Shown here piece after piece: positions 39,458 through 48,777 of a stretch of DNA of 64,000 nucleotides. Source of the stretch: an uncultured Clostridium sp. (GTDB taxonomy: Bacteria; Bacillota; Clostridia; TANB77; CAG-508); NCBI GenBank assembly GCA_946411515.1, contig CAMKEH010000001.1:207041-271040 (forward strand). The letters are read 5' to 3'. The translations under genes were made by a program, and so were the position numbers. Positions within the stretch are counted from its first letter, which is position 1; every line of letters begins with the position of its first letter. The notes under the pieces are model-generated. The model was given only the letters and a program-made list of their open reading frames with translations, did no database searches and had not been told where the DNA came from.

Positions 39458-40468
39458 TTAATTTTTATTATCATTTAATTTTTGATTTATATATTTCATA
39501 ACAGAAATTACTTTTGAATAATCCATTCTTTTGGGTCCTATTATTCCTATAGTTCCTAAGTCTTTACCATTTACTTTATGTTTAAATGTAACTATACTAA
39601 AATCTTTTAATTCTTCTTTATTATTTTCTTCACCAATATAAACTTTAATATCTTCAGCAAATCCTGATTCTAACATATCTGCAACTAAGTCTTTTGTGTC
39701 TAATATGTTTATAAAGTTTTTTGCAACTTCTAAACTATTAAATTCTGGTAAATCAAAAGATTTATTTGCACCTTCTAAATATATTTTATTATCTTCTTGT
39801 AAGACCTTTTTTAATTGTTCTATTATTGGTTTTATAACATTTACACTATATGTCATTTCATCATATAGGTATTCTTCTAAGGGTCTATCTATTTTTTCTA
39901 ATGGCTCACCTTTTAGTTTATTATTAAACATATAGTTCATTGTTTCAACTTGTTTTTCGTTTATATCTTCATCAAATTTAATTATTGTTTCTTTAACTAA
40001 TCCACTGTCTGTAAGTATCACTGCCATCATCATTCTTTGACCAAGTAATACAAATTTTATTTCTTCTATTAGTTGAGTATTTGTTTTAGGTCCAATTGAT
40101 ACTGTTGTATAATGAGTTACTTCTGATATTGTATTTGCTGCTATTTTTGTTAAGTCTTCTATTTCATTTACTTTAGTTTCTAATTTTGAACTTATATATT
40201 TTATTTCTTCTAAACTTATATCATTATCATTTACAAGTTCATCAACATAGTATCTGTATCCTTTTGCAGAAGGAACTCTTCCACTAGAAGTATGTGTTTT
40301 ATCTAAAAAACCACTTTTTTCTAGTTCTGCCATTTCATTTCTAATTGTAGCACTACTACAGTTTAGTCCATAATTATTTGTTAATGCATTTGAACTAACT
40401 GGTTCTGCTGTATTTATGTATTCTTCTACTATTGCTTGTAGTACTTTTTTCTTTCTATCATCTAACAA
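39458..40468 (-). CDS. hrcA: Heat-inducible transcription repressor HrcA
   Basis: 336 residues. The N-terminal winged helix shows L-D-D-R-K-K-K-V-L-Q-A-I-V-E-E-Y and T-A-E-P-V-S-S-N, and S-S-A-T-I-R-N-E-M-A-E-L-E is the recognition part. It represses its own operon by binding CIRCE and is activated by GroEL in other Firmicutes. I choose TTG 40468, six bases after GAGGTG; an upstream GTG (40477) overlaps that binding site. Two CIRCE-like operators lie 40 to 120 bases upstream. Confidence 0.96.
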   Translation of the reverse strand: MLDDRKKKVLQAIVEEYINTAEPVSSNALTNNYGLNCSSATIRNEMAELEKSGFLDKTHTSSGRVPSAKGYRYYVDELVNDNDISLEEIKYISSKLETKVNEIEDLTKIAANTISEVTHYTTVSIGPKTNTQLIEEIKFVLLGQRMMMAVILTDSGLVKETIIKFDEDINEKQVETMNYMFNNKLKGEPLEKIDRPLEEYLYDEMTYSVNVIKPIIEQLKKVLQEDNKIYLEGANKSFDLPEFNSLEVAKNFINILDTKDLVADMLESGFAEDIKVYIGEENNKEELKDFSIVTFKHKVNGKDLGTIGIIGPKRMDYSKVISVMKYINQKLNDNKN

Positions 40469-40507
40469 TTTTTTCACCTCTTTTTATAAAATTGTTAGTT
40501 TTATATT

Positions 40508-40534
40508 TTAGCACTCTTTTGCTTTGTCTGCTAA
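40508..40534. promoter_or_regulatory. CIRCE-like operator 1
   Basis: TTAGCACTC-N9-GTCTGCTAA. The left arm equals the CIRCE consensus; the right arm differs from GAGTGCTAA at three positions, but the spacer is exactly nine. It lies just downstream of the -10 box. Confidence 0.85.
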
Positions 40535-40544
40535 CTTTCTATAT

Positions 40545-40571
40545 ATTATACCCGATTTTAGCACTTGTCAA
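40545..40571 (-). promoter_or_regulatory. Promoter of the hrcA operon
   Basis: On the minus strand TTGACA (40571-40566) and TATAAT (40550-40545) with a 15-base spacer. The -35 box sits inside operator 2, and the start site should fall in or next to operator 1. The short spacer may be part of the control. Confidence 0.7.
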
Positions 40572-40584
40572 TACTTTCTGCTAA
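40558..40584. promoter_or_regulatory. CIRCE-like operator 2
   Basis: TTAGCACTT-N9-TTCTGCTAA, again with a nine-base spacer. The right arm shows the same TCTGCTAA variant as operator 1, so this lineage may use its own CIRCE version. It overlaps the -35 box. Confidence 0.85.
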
Positions 40585-40638
40585 TTTTTTTGTGAATTTT
40601 TTGTGAATATATATTTTATAATTAATAACATATAAAAA

Positions 40639-40690
40639 TAACGAATATAAATCTAATATTAAACTATCTTTAGATTTACACTCGCTATAT
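40639..40690 (-). terminator. Long hairpin after the Rpn fragment
   Basis: Minus-strand arms AGCGAGTGTAAATCTAA and TTAGATTTATATTCGTT, then ATTTTTA. The sequence resembles the terminator at 42566-42613 (shared CGAATATAAATCT), a small repeated terminator type. Confidence 0.65.
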
Positions 40691-40729
40691 GTTTATATTC
40701 AAAATTCATAATTTATGATTTAAATAATT

Positions 40730-40972
40730 TTATAATTTCTCTATTTCTTCTTTTGTTAATTCTGTTACCTTCTCAATTAAAGATGTTTCTGCACCTTGTT
40801 CTTTCAATTTTTTAACTACTCTTATATCTACAGCTTTTCTTTTTCCCAGTTCTATTCCTTCTTGATATCCTTTATCATATCCAGCAGCATATATTGCACG
40901 TTTATCTAAAATCCATTTCTCTTTTTGCTCTGCTAAAAATTTTTCTCTTTCTGTACTATTCTCATCTTCCAT
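40730..40972 (-). pseudogene. C-terminal fragment of an Rpn-type nuclease gene
   Basis: 80 codons homologous to the last third of the neighbouring Rpn-family gene (E-R-E-K-F-L-A-E-Q-K-E-K-W-I-L-D-K-R-A-I-Y-A in one, and a matching stretch in the other). Homology continues upstream of the ATG in another frame as far as about 41010. It looks like a partial tandem duplication that lost its nuclease domain. It may still be translated. Confidence 0.65.
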
Positions 40973-41026
40973 TATTTTCCATGATTTTACTAGTTCTTCT
41001 CTATCCCCATTTTAATCTCTCCTAAT

Positions 41027-41872
41027 CTATAATTCTTCAACTTGTTTTTTGCTTAATCCTGTTGCTTGCATTATGCTTTCTATAGAATGTTTTTGATTTT
41101 TTAAATTAATTGCAATTTCTATTTCTTTTTGATGTTTTCCTTCTTCAATACCTTCTTTTTTTCCTTTATCAAATCCAGCGGCATGTATTGCATGTTTATC
41201 CATTATCCATTTTTCTCTTTGCTCTGCTAAATATCTTTCTCTTTTCGTCCTACTCATATCTTCTAATATTTCTCGTGCTTTTATTAATTCTTCTTTATCT
41301 CCCATTTTTGGTTTCTCCTCTGGATTATTTATAAATTCAAGCCAAGCTTTTAATGAACTATTTTCTTTACTGTCTTTACTTACTTTTCTTAGCTCTATTA
41401 TATATATTTCTAACACATCTGTCAATATTAATTTGTGAGTTTTTTCTTCTCTTATTTGCCACTTTGTTATGTAGTTATTATTTTCTTTTAAATTATCGAT
41501 ATTATAATCTGATAATAGTACTACTATTCCTTTTTCTAGTTTATCAAAATCATCACCTTTTTTAATACTACTTGTATACATTTTAGACCAATAATACAAA
41601 ATTCTTTTTTCAATATTTTTTCTATCTACTATTTGCATTTCAATATTACAGTTAATATTATTGTTTATTTTTGCTTTTATATCTAATATGCTTATTTTAT
41701 CGTCATATAAATCTTTTTCTGTTATTGGATTACAATCTAATTTTATATCAGTAATATTTTCTTTTGTAATTGCTCTTAAAAACTCCTTAGTTATTTCTTC
41801 ACTTCCAATAGAACCAAATATTCTCTTGAATACATAGTCTAGTTTTGGATTTAATAATTTCGCGATACGCAT
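41027..41872 (-). CDS. Rpn family PD-(D/E)XK nuclease (transposase_31-like)
   Basis: About 281 residues. The family start L-N-P-K-L-D-Y-V-F-K-R-I-F-G is present. The nuclease core shows I-L-D-I-K-A-K-I-N near 65 and I-E-M-Q-I-V near 79, the D and ExQ parts of the active site. A charged, repeat-like C-terminus contains K-E-G-I-E-E-G-K. Rpn proteins are recombination-promoting nucleases that are scattered and often duplicated. The second Met (41872) is equally possible as start. Confidence 0.88.
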   Translation of the reverse strand: MRIAKLLNPKLDYVFKRIFGSIGSEEITKEFLRAITKENITDIKLDCNPITEKDLYDDKISILDIKAKINNNINCNIEMQIVDRKNIEKRILYYWSKMYTSSIKKGDDFDKLEKGIVVLLSDYNIDNLKENNNYITKWQIREEKTHKLILTDVLEIYIIELRKVSKDSKENSSLKAWLEFINNPEEKPKMGDKEELIKAREILEDMSRTKRERYLAEQREKWIMDKHAIHAAGFDKGKKEGIEEGKHQKEIEIAINLKNQKHSIESIMQATGLSKKQVEEL

Positions 41873-42119
41873 CACTTCTTTCTTATTTGATTTTTATTTT
41901 AATTTTTGGAAATTTTGGCGAATTGCCTAAAAGAAAATTTTGAATATAAACAAATAATTTAAGTAAAATCACTTAAACTAACCTCTTTATAATATATTTT
42001 AAATATTTTGTCAATATTTTACAATTTGATTTTTTCAAAATAATATAATTTTATCTTTTATTGTATTATTTTTTATTTCTTTGCAAATACTAATAAAAAA
42101 TATTTATGGAGGTTTTGTT

Positions 42120-42563
42120 ATGGATAATAATAATGATAATAATTCAGAATACATTTTAAATGAGGTCAACAAAGGAATAAAAATGGGTATGGATTCTATA
42201 TCTACTATTTCTGAAAAAGTTCAAGATGCTAAATTTAAAGAAGATTTACAATTTCAATATAACAAGTATAATGACATATTAAACAAAGTTAATGATAAAT
42301 TAGCTGAATATGGAGAATTTCCAAAAGAATTAAACCCTATGCAAAAAACTATGGGATGGATTAGTATTGAAATGCAAACCTTTGATGATAAAAGTGATTC
42401 TAAAATTTCTGAAATGATGCTAAATGGAACAAATATGGGAATTATAAAAGGTGTAAAACTATATAACCACAACCCTGATTGTGATCCTGATATAAGAAAT
42501 ATTTTAGATGAATTTATCAAATTCCAAGAAAACACTGTTGAACAATTAAAAAAATATCTATAG
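42120..42563 (+). CDS. Helical-bundle protein of unknown function
   Basis: 147 residues predicted almost entirely helical, with heptad-like hydrophobic spacing, and no signal peptide. It resembles small four-helix ferritin-like or DUF2383-like proteins, but I see no clear metal motif. The start is ATG 42120 behind GGAGG; the frame is open for 13 codons further up without a binding site. It has its own terminator. Confidence 0.6.
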   Translation: MDNNNDNNSEYILNEVNKGIKMGMDSISTISEKVQDAKFKEDLQFQYNKYNDILNKVNDKLAEYGEFPKELNPMQKTMGWISIEMQTFDDKSDSKISEMMLNGTNMGIIKGVKLYNHNPDCDPDIRNILDEFIKFQENTVEQLKKYL

Positions 42564-42565
42564 AA

Positions 42566-42613
42566 AAGTAGCGAATATAAATCTTATTTAATATTTAGAT
42601 ATATATTCGCTAT
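42566..42613 (+). terminator. Long hairpin terminator
   Basis: Arms TAGCGAATATAAATCT and AGATATATATTCGCTA, followed by a weak T-rich stretch. It starts 3 bases after the stop of the helical-bundle gene. It shares sequence with the hairpin at 40639-40690. Confidence 0.7.
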
Positions 42614-42703
42614 ATATTTACTATTATTTTGATATTTGTTTGTATAATTTTTTAATAATATAATTAAATTTTAAAGAATATATAGTAAAATAATTTTTAC
42701 TTT

Positions 42704-44692
42704 TTATACATTAACTGTTTCATCTGAACATTTTACTTGAGTAATGTTGGAATTATTATTCCATCCAGATTTTTTATTAATTAAATCCCATTGTGCTTTT
42801 GTTCCTTTATAATTTACTTCTTCTACTTTTTTACAGCCATTAAATATTTTAAACTCCATAAAATTAACATTTGTTCCTATGTCTACTTTTTTCAAATTTA
42901 TACAACCAAATGCCCATTGACCAGTTACTTTTTCTGCATTTAAGTTTATATAAGTTATGCCACCACAAGAATCGAAAGCAGAAGTTCCTACTGTTTTTAC
43001 TGTTGATGGTATATCCATATAAGTAAGATTTGAATTATTATAAAACGCACTACTTCCTATTTCTTCTACTGTAGATGGTATTATATATGTTTCTCCTTCT
43101 TTTCCATTTGGATACATATAAATTTTCTTTTCATCTTTTGAATATAGTACTCCATTTATTACTTTATATTTATTATTATCATCATTTACTTTTAATTCTT
43201 TTAATGATGTACATCCATTAAATATTTCTGCATTTATATCTGATTTTTCTGTATAAATTGTTACGTCTGTTAAATTTTTGCATTGGTGAAATGTTCTTGA
43301 ATCTATAGAGCTAACATTTGACCCTATATCTACTCTTCTCAAATTTGCACATTGAAAAGCCCACGTTCCTACTACTTTTTCTGCATTTAAGTTTATATAG
43401 TTTATGTTTCCACTAAATTCAAAAGCAGCCTGCCTTATTATTTTTACTGTTGATGGTATATCCATATGGGTAAGATTTGAATTACCATAAAATGCACTAC
43501 TTCCTATTTCTTCTACTGTAGATGGTATTATATATGTTTCTCCTTCTTTTCCATTTGGATACATATATATTTTCTTTTCATCTTTTGAATATAACACTCC
43601 ATTTATTACTTTATATTTATTATTATCATCATTTACTTTTAATTCTTTCAACGATGTGCATCCATTAAACATTTCTGCATTTATATCTGATTTTTCTGTA
43701 TAAATTGTTACATCTGTTAAATTTTTGCAATTGTGAAATGTTCTTGAACCTATAGAGCTAACATTTGACCCTATATCTACTTTTCTCAAATTAGCACATT
43801 CAAAAGCCCATTGTCCATTTATTTTTTCTGCATTCAAATTAACATAAGTTATATTACCACAACCAGAAAAAGCAGAACTTCCTATTATTTTTACTGTATC
43901 TGAAATTATTACATTTTTCAATGCTTTATTTTGATAAAATGCTTGACTTTTTATCTGTGTTACTGCTTTCCCATTATATTCTCTTGGTATTACAAGAGTC
44001 TCGCCTATAAATGTTTCTATTCCTGATACCGTATATGTTCCATCACTTAGTTCTTCATATGTCAAACCTTGAGATTCACTATAATATGTTACAATCATAT
44101 TTATATCTTGATTTGATTTGCCTTCTACCTTATAATGATCTGGTTCATAACCTTTTATTATTGGTGATTCTACCACGCAACTTCCATCTGTTATTACCTT
44201 TTGATATGTTGGAGCAGCTTCGTTTCCATTTTCATAGACATAACTTATTCTTAACATCCCTGCTAATTTTATTGCTTGAGCAAGCCAAGATCTTTCTTGT
44301 TCATCCTCTCCGATGTATTGAAGCTCATCTTCTTTTATTTCTAGTTTATTAGCATATTTTTCTTTAAAACTTGGTATTTTAGTTTTCATAGCATCTGTAA
44401 AAGATTTTTCATCATTATGACTACTTCTTCTTACATTAAATTTATTTTCTCTATTTCCCATACTATTTGTATAATCTTCTGCTATTGCAAGTTTTAATTC
44501 TTCATTATATTGTTGTATTTCAGTTATAAATTGAGCTTCACTTGTTTTTCCTAATAATCCATTATCACCTGTTAACGTTGAAATTGTTACTCCCGCTAAT
44601 ATTAGAAGGACAATTATTGTGATTACTAATGCTATTAATGTTATTGCTTTGTTATTTTTAACTTTTAATAAATTTTCTTTAGTTTGTTTCAT
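42704..44692 (-). CDS. Pilin-like surface protein with BspA leucine-rich repeats
   Basis: About 662 residues. The N-terminus carries the same pilin-like helix as the 14222 and 62000 genes (A-I-T-L-I-A-L-V-I-T-I), then a spacer. BspA/TpLRR repeats fill about 230-640 (typical units such as I-P-S-T-V-E-E-I-G-S-S-A-F-Y). Two blocks of about 165 residues are nearly identical (43010-43380 and 43450-43810 by DNA), a recent internal duplication. Probably surface-displayed and adhesive. I choose ATG 44692, close behind GGGAGAAG; the upstream ATG at 44728 lacks a good site. Confidence 0.8.
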   Translation of the reverse strand: MKQTKENLLKVKNNKAITLIALVITIIVLLILAGVTISTLTGDNGLLGKTSEAQFITEIQQYNEELKLAIAEDYTNSMGNRENKFNVRRSSHNDEKSFTDAMKTKIPSFKEKYANKLEIKEDELQYIGEDEQERSWLAQAIKLAGMLRISYVYENGNEAAPTYQKVITDGSCVVESPIIKGYEPDHYKVEGKSNQDINMIVTYYSESQGLTYEELSDGTYTVSGIETFIGETLVIPREYNGKAVTQIKSQAFYQNKALKNVIISDTVKIIGSSAFSGCGNITYVNLNAEKINGQWAFECANLRKVDIGSNVSSIGSRTFHNCKNLTDVTIYTEKSDINAEMFNGCTSLKELKVNDDNNKYKVINGVLYSKDEKKIYMYPNGKEGETYIIPSTVEEIGSSAFYGNSNLTHMDIPSTVKIIRQAAFEFSGNINYINLNAEKVVGTWAFQCANLRRVDIGSNVSSIDSRTFHQCKNLTDVTIYTEKSDINAEIFNGCTSLKELKVNDDNNKYKVINGVLYSKDEKKIYMYPNGKEGETYIIPSTVEEIGSSAFYNNSNLTYMDIPSTVKTVGTSAFDSCGGITYINLNAEKVTGQWAFGCINLKKVDIGTNVNFMEFKIFNGCKKVEEVNYKGTKAQWDLINKKSGWNNNSNITQVKCSDETVNV

Positions 44693-44935
44693 AATCTTCT
44701 CCCTTTCTTTTGCAGGTTCAACCTGCAAATTTATTATAGAATATTTACTTATTTATTTCAATAAAATCTATTAATGTTATTAATTTGTAAAAATTTCGAC
44801 ATAATATTGTAATATTTACAGGCTGTAGCTGTAATGTGTTTTAAATTTTTGATATAGAATTATAGTTAATATTATACTTATAGTTAATATTTTTAATTAT
44901 AAAAAATGTTTTTAATTGTTAGAGGTAGTGGGTAT

Positions 44936-45197
44936 ATGAAGGTTAAGACATTAAATGGAAATTTAAATATAGTTGGAAATAATTTAAGAAAATATAGAAA
45001 GCAAAAAAAGATTTCTCAACCCGAAATTTGTCGTAAATTAGATTTGCTTCGGAGTTACAATGTATAATTGTGATATCTATGAAATTGAATATGGTAAAAA
45101 AACAGTTAAAGATTTTGAAGCTTTAGCATTTTGTAAAGTGTTAGGAATTACATTAGAAGATTTATATTCTGATACTGATAAATATTATGAAGCATAA
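44936..45197 (+). CDS. XRE-family HTH regulator, needs +1 shift at CGG
   Basis: The 0 frame stops early after K-L-D-L-L-R-S-Y-N-V. The break is an in-frame CGG at 45050. Skipping its C gives K-L-D-L-L-G-V-T-M-Y-N-C-D-I-Y-E-I-E-Y and an 86-residue protein ending in D-K-Y-Y-E-A. The restored part is the second half of a Cro/C1-type helix-turn-helix (S-Q-P-E-I-C-R-K-L, then the recognition helix), typical of clostridial XRE proteins. ATG behind AGAGG. P-site codon CTT, new A-site codon GGA. Confidence 0.88.
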
Positions 45198-45284
45198 AAC
45201 AGTTAAATAAACTCAATCCTATAAAATAAAGAAGTAGAATAAATTATATTTTTTAATTTACTCTGCTTCTTTATTTTATAATTA

Positions 45285-46241
45285 TTAATCACTTAAGAAA
45301 TTCATAACCAAATCTACAATAATATCTTTTTCTTTTGGATTTGATTCAGCTATTAACAAAGTTAAAGCTGCAAGTGTATTATTGTCTATTGTTTTCTTTC
45401 CATTTTTATATAAAATATCATAGAAATTTAAAAAATATATAAATAATGTAGCTGCTATTCTTTTATTTCCATCAGCAAATACATGGTTTTTAACAATTAA
45501 ATATAAGAAATTGGATGCTTTTTCTTCTATACTTTTATAAATATCTTGTCCTGCAAAACTTTGATAAATGTTACCAATAATAGATTCTAAACCTTTATCT
45601 CTTTCAACTGCAAAAAGTGAACTTTCTTCATTAAATCTTAAAGTATTTATAATATTTAAACATTCTTTATATTCCACTTGTCTATCATCAATATTTCCTT
45701 TTATTTTCTTTAAAGTTCTATGATCATAATCATCTAATAAATCTAATGCTTTTGAATATTCGCCAATTACTTTTAATATTTCTTTTGCATCATTATTTTC
45801 TAATCTATCATCAATACGATTTGCAATATCAATTAATTGAATAGTTTTTTCTAGCTATTCTAATCTCTTTTGATTTATAGCATATCCTTTTAGTAAATAA
45901 TCTTTTAAAATCTTATTTGCCCATTGCCTAAAAATAATACCATTTTTTGATTTTACACGATATCCAACACTTAAAATCATATCTAAATTAAAATATTCAA
46001 TAGTTCTTCTTACTTTTCTATTTCCTTCGTTTTGAACTGTCGCAAATTTTGCGACAGTTGGAATATCTTTTAATTCTTCTTTTAAAGCATTATTAATATG
46101 CTTATCAATAGTTTTTACATACCTATCGAATAATTCTGAAATCTGTTGTCTATTAAGCCACACAGTTTCATCTTTTAAATTCACCTTCAATTTTACCCCT
46201 TGATTTTCAAATAAGATAATTTCGTTTTTCTTATCAGCCAT
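45285..46241 (-). pseudogene. RhuM-Fic/DOC fusion with an in-frame TAG
   Basis: One continuous frame from ATG 46241 to the stop at 45285, interrupted by a single TAG at 45855-45857. The first part (128 residues) is a RhuM-type domain (V-W-L-N-R-Q-Q-I-S-E-L-F, V-G-Y-R-V-K-S). The second part has the Fic/DOC motif H-V-F-A-D-G-N-K-R near the end, the AMP-transfer site. Such fusions are usually about 320 residues. Since greA ends in TAG, TAG is a normal stop here, so this is probably a nonsense mutation. The Fic part could still be made from an internal start (ATG 45677). Not a CGG event. Confidence 0.75.
46035..46059. repeat. Perfect 25-base palindrome inside the RhuM gene
   Basis: Arms AACTGTCGCAAA and TTTGCGACAGTT around a single central base. 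It encodes the conserved T-V-A-K-F-A-T-V stretch. It parallels the inverted repeat in the ORF6N gene at 16099-16127. Confidence 0.85.
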
Positions 46242-46421
46242 AAAAACACATCCTTTTCTTTAAAATTTAGTTCTTAGTACATATATTGCTGCATTTAGAA
46301 CTACATTTATTATTTTTTTGAACCATTGTTCGCATTTTATGATATTTAAAATTAAAAGCCAACCATTTTTTGTAATTTTTTAAATTTTTTGAGTTGTTTT
46401 TACAAATAAGTACTTTATAAT

Positions 46422-46457
46422 AAAAAATTCAGCATGATTTTAACTCATACTGAATTC
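46422..46457 (-). terminator. Terminator of the apt transcript
   Basis: Minus-strand stem AATTCAGTATGA/TCATGCTGAATT with one mismatch, followed by TTTTTTATT, 35 bases beyond the apt stop. The 46242-46491 gap holds nothing else that I can identify. Confidence 0.8.
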
Positions 46458-46491
46458 TATAATTATTATTAATTTAAGTTTCTTTTGGTCA

Positions 46492-47031
46492 TTATTCTTC
46501 ATTTACATCAATTAATGAGAATAACTCTTTATTATCATTTAGTTCAACAATATTCATAGCAACACCTTGTCCAACAACAATTCCGCCTAAACCTTCTATT
46601 TCTTCTTTTATAGCTTTCATAGTGTTTCCCGTTGCATAAATATCATCTATAATATAAAATGTTTTATTTTCATATTTATCATTTACAAGTTTAGGAAGTT
46701 CTAAAATATCTTTTCCATATTCTTTTTCATAACTAAATTGTTTTTCAACTGCTGTTGGTGGTAGTTTTCCTTTTTTTCTTACTGGAATACAACCTATATT
46801 TAATTCATTTGCAACTGAAGTTCCAAATAAAAATCCTCTTGCCTCTGGTGCTACTATATAATCAATTTTCTTATTTCTTAAAAATTCTACAAATAAGTCT
46901 GTTATTTCTTTTAAAGTTTCTTTTTGTAATATTAATGGCGTTATATCTATAAATTCAATTCCCTTTACTGGAAAATCTTTTTCTGTCCTAATATTTAATT
47001 CATTTTTTAATACATTTTTTATTATTTTCAT
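46492..47031 (-). CDS. apt: Adenine phosphoribosyltransferase
   Basis: 179 residues. The PRPP-binding motif is F-Y-I-I-D-D-I-Y-A-T-G-N-T near 126. The adenine-type start F-P-V-K-G-I-E-F-I-D-I-T-P and the E-A-R-G-F-L-F-G stretch fit Apt better than xanthine enzymes. It salvages adenine to AMP. It abuts the DUF5684 gene (one-base overlap) and probably follows murI in the same operon. Confidence 0.9.
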   Translation of the reverse strand: MKIIKNVLKNELNIRTEKDFPVKGIEFIDITPLILQKETLKEITDLFVEFLRNKKIDYIVAPEARGFLFGTSVANELNIGCIPVRKKGKLPPTAVEKQFSYEKEYGKDILELPKLVNDKYENKTFYIIDDIYATGNTMKAIKEEIEGLGGIVVGQGVAMNIVELNDNKELFSLIDVNEE

Positions 47032-47879
47032 TATTTATCACCTTCATATTTTATATTTTTATTAAATGCTAATATACTTTGGAATATTGGTTGTAAGAAT
47101 AACAGTCCAAATCCAAAACTTGTACCTCTTCCAAATGATTTAGCAAGCATAAATCTTTTCATAATAGCTATTGCAATCATAACTAGCCATCCAAGTACTG
47201 GTATTAACCATATTAACATTAAAAAAGGCGAAAGATTACATATTTTATACATTACTATTTGCCTATATAATGGAATTATAGCTGCCCAGCCATGTTTTGA
47301 AGCTTTTTTATATATAATCCACCTAAGAATAGTTCCATAAACAAATAATACACAAATAATTATTGATACAATAATTATAATTGTTCTAATTATTGTGTTT
47401 GACCATATCAATTTTATAGCCAATATCATTTTATCCTTTAAAGGAGTTTCTTCAATAGCTTGTGTTACAGCTTCTTTTGCTTCATAACCTTGTTCTAATT
47501 TTTTATTTAAAGTTTCAAAATCTATATTTTCATCTATGATTTCACGTATATTTTCTTTATCAGTTGTTTCTAATAATTCTTTTCCGTAGTTTATAATTTC
47601 TTCACTTACTCCTTGATCTTTTAATTCACTTTTATGTTCTTCTAATAGATTAGAAATCTCTTCATTATCATAATTTTTTGTTATTTCATCATACGCTTTT
47701 AGTACATCTTCTTTTTTTATATTATTTAAATCAATATTTTGTGCATATTCTTCTACTTGTTTTTTTATTTGTTCTTCTTTAGAATTTGTAGCTATAACAT
47801 TACTAAAAAATATAAACTGAAATATCATAAACACCGATATAATTAAAATAATAACATTTAGATTTTTAATTTTTTTCAT
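47031..47879 (-). CDS. DUF5684-type membrane protein
   Basis: About 282 residues: a signal/anchor (about 8-28), a charged helical outer region (about 30-150) and a C-terminal group of four membrane segments with the DUF5684 hallmark G-W-A-A-I-I-P-L-Y-R near 196 and K-S-F-G-R-G-T-S-F-G-F-G near 248. Function unknown. ATG 47879 overlaps the murI stop (TGATG) behind GGAGG, so translation is probably coupled to murI, which itself needs a frameshift. Confidence 0.7.
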   Translation of the reverse strand: MKKIKNLNVIILIISVFMIFQFIFFSNVIATNSKEEQIKKQVEEYAQNIDLNNIKKEDVLKAYDEITKNYDNEEISNLLEEHKSELKDQGVSEEIINYGKELLETTDKENIREIIDENIDFETLNKKLEQGYEAKEAVTQAIEETPLKDKMILAIKLIWSNTIIRTIIIIVSIIICVLFVYGTILRWIIYKKASKHGWAAIIPLYRQIVMYKICNLSPFLMLIWLIPVLGWLVMIAIAIMKRFMLAKSFGRGTSFGFGLLFLQPIFQSILAFNKNIKYEGDK

Positions 47880-48632
47880 CAAAAGTTTTCCTCCTTTAAA
47901 ATTTTATAAAATCTTTCTTTTTTATTTTCTAAATTATTATAATCAATAAACTCTACTATTCCTTCTTGAATTTCTTTTAAATTATTTTCTTCTAAGACTT
48001 CACTTAAGTGTTTTGCTAAGTTTGGTGTCCCATTAAAGAAAGTTATTTCATCTCCTAAGACTAATTTTATTTCTTCTTTTATCAAAGGATAATGTGTACA
48101 TCCGAAGTACCACATTTTTGACTTTACCTTTATATTTTTCTAATAAATCTTTTAAATATTTTTCTATTTTTTCTTTATTACCTTCTTCAATTAAATCAGC
48201 AAGTCCTATGCACGGTAAAATTGTAGTTTTATGATTATCATATTTATTATATAAAATGTTAAATCTTTCACTCTCAATTGTGCCTTTTGTTGCCATTACT
48301 AATGTTGCATTGTCATATGCATAATCATGTACCATTTTGTATGCTGGCTCTATTGCAATAAAAGGTATACTTTTATATTTATTTCTTAAATATGTAACTG
48401 CTTTTGCACTTGCTGTATTACAAGCAATTACAATTACTTTACAATCTCTATTGATTAAATATTTAACAATATTATCACAAATTTCTAATATTTTATTATC
48501 ACTTTTATCACCATATGGATTATTTTTAGAATCACTATAATAAATATAATTTTCTTTAGGAAGTATTTTTTTTATTTCTTTTAAAACTGTTACTCCTCCA
48601 ATACCAGAATCAAATATTCCTATAGGTCTCAA
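47879..48632 (-). CDS. murI: Glutamate racemase, needs +1 shift at CGG
   Basis: Converts L- to D-glutamate for peptidoglycan, usually essential. The N-terminal half has I-G-I-F-D-S-G-I-G-G-V-T-V and V-I-A-C-N-T-A-S-A (first catalytic Cys). The 0 frame then goes into a nonsense tail. Skipping the C of the in-frame CGG at 48104 restores N-V-V-L-G-C-T-H-Y-P-L-I, which contains the second catalytic Cys and His, and runs to the TGA at 47879. The product is 250 residues, normal for MurI. P-site codon CTT, new A-site codon GGA. This is the clearest single case, because the catalytic motif begins exactly at the shift. Confidence 0.95.
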
Positions 48633-48777
48633 TATTATACCTCTTTTCCATATCTAAAATTACTCTTAGTATATATTATGTTTCTATTTAATTCAATAGT
48701 TATTAGTTAAAATTAAATTAAAAATATGTACTTTATATTTTTATAAAATACATATTTCTATTTTTCTTTTTATAAAA

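Noticed and set aside
43010..43810. Mobile or CRISPR-like direct repeats
   Set aside because: The long near-identical blocks stay in frame and encode BspA leucine-rich repeats, so they are an internal protein duplication.
45855..45857. TAG as a recoded sense codon
   Set aside because: greA and the dipeptidase gene end in TAG, so TAG works as a stop here. A local nonsense mutation is simpler.
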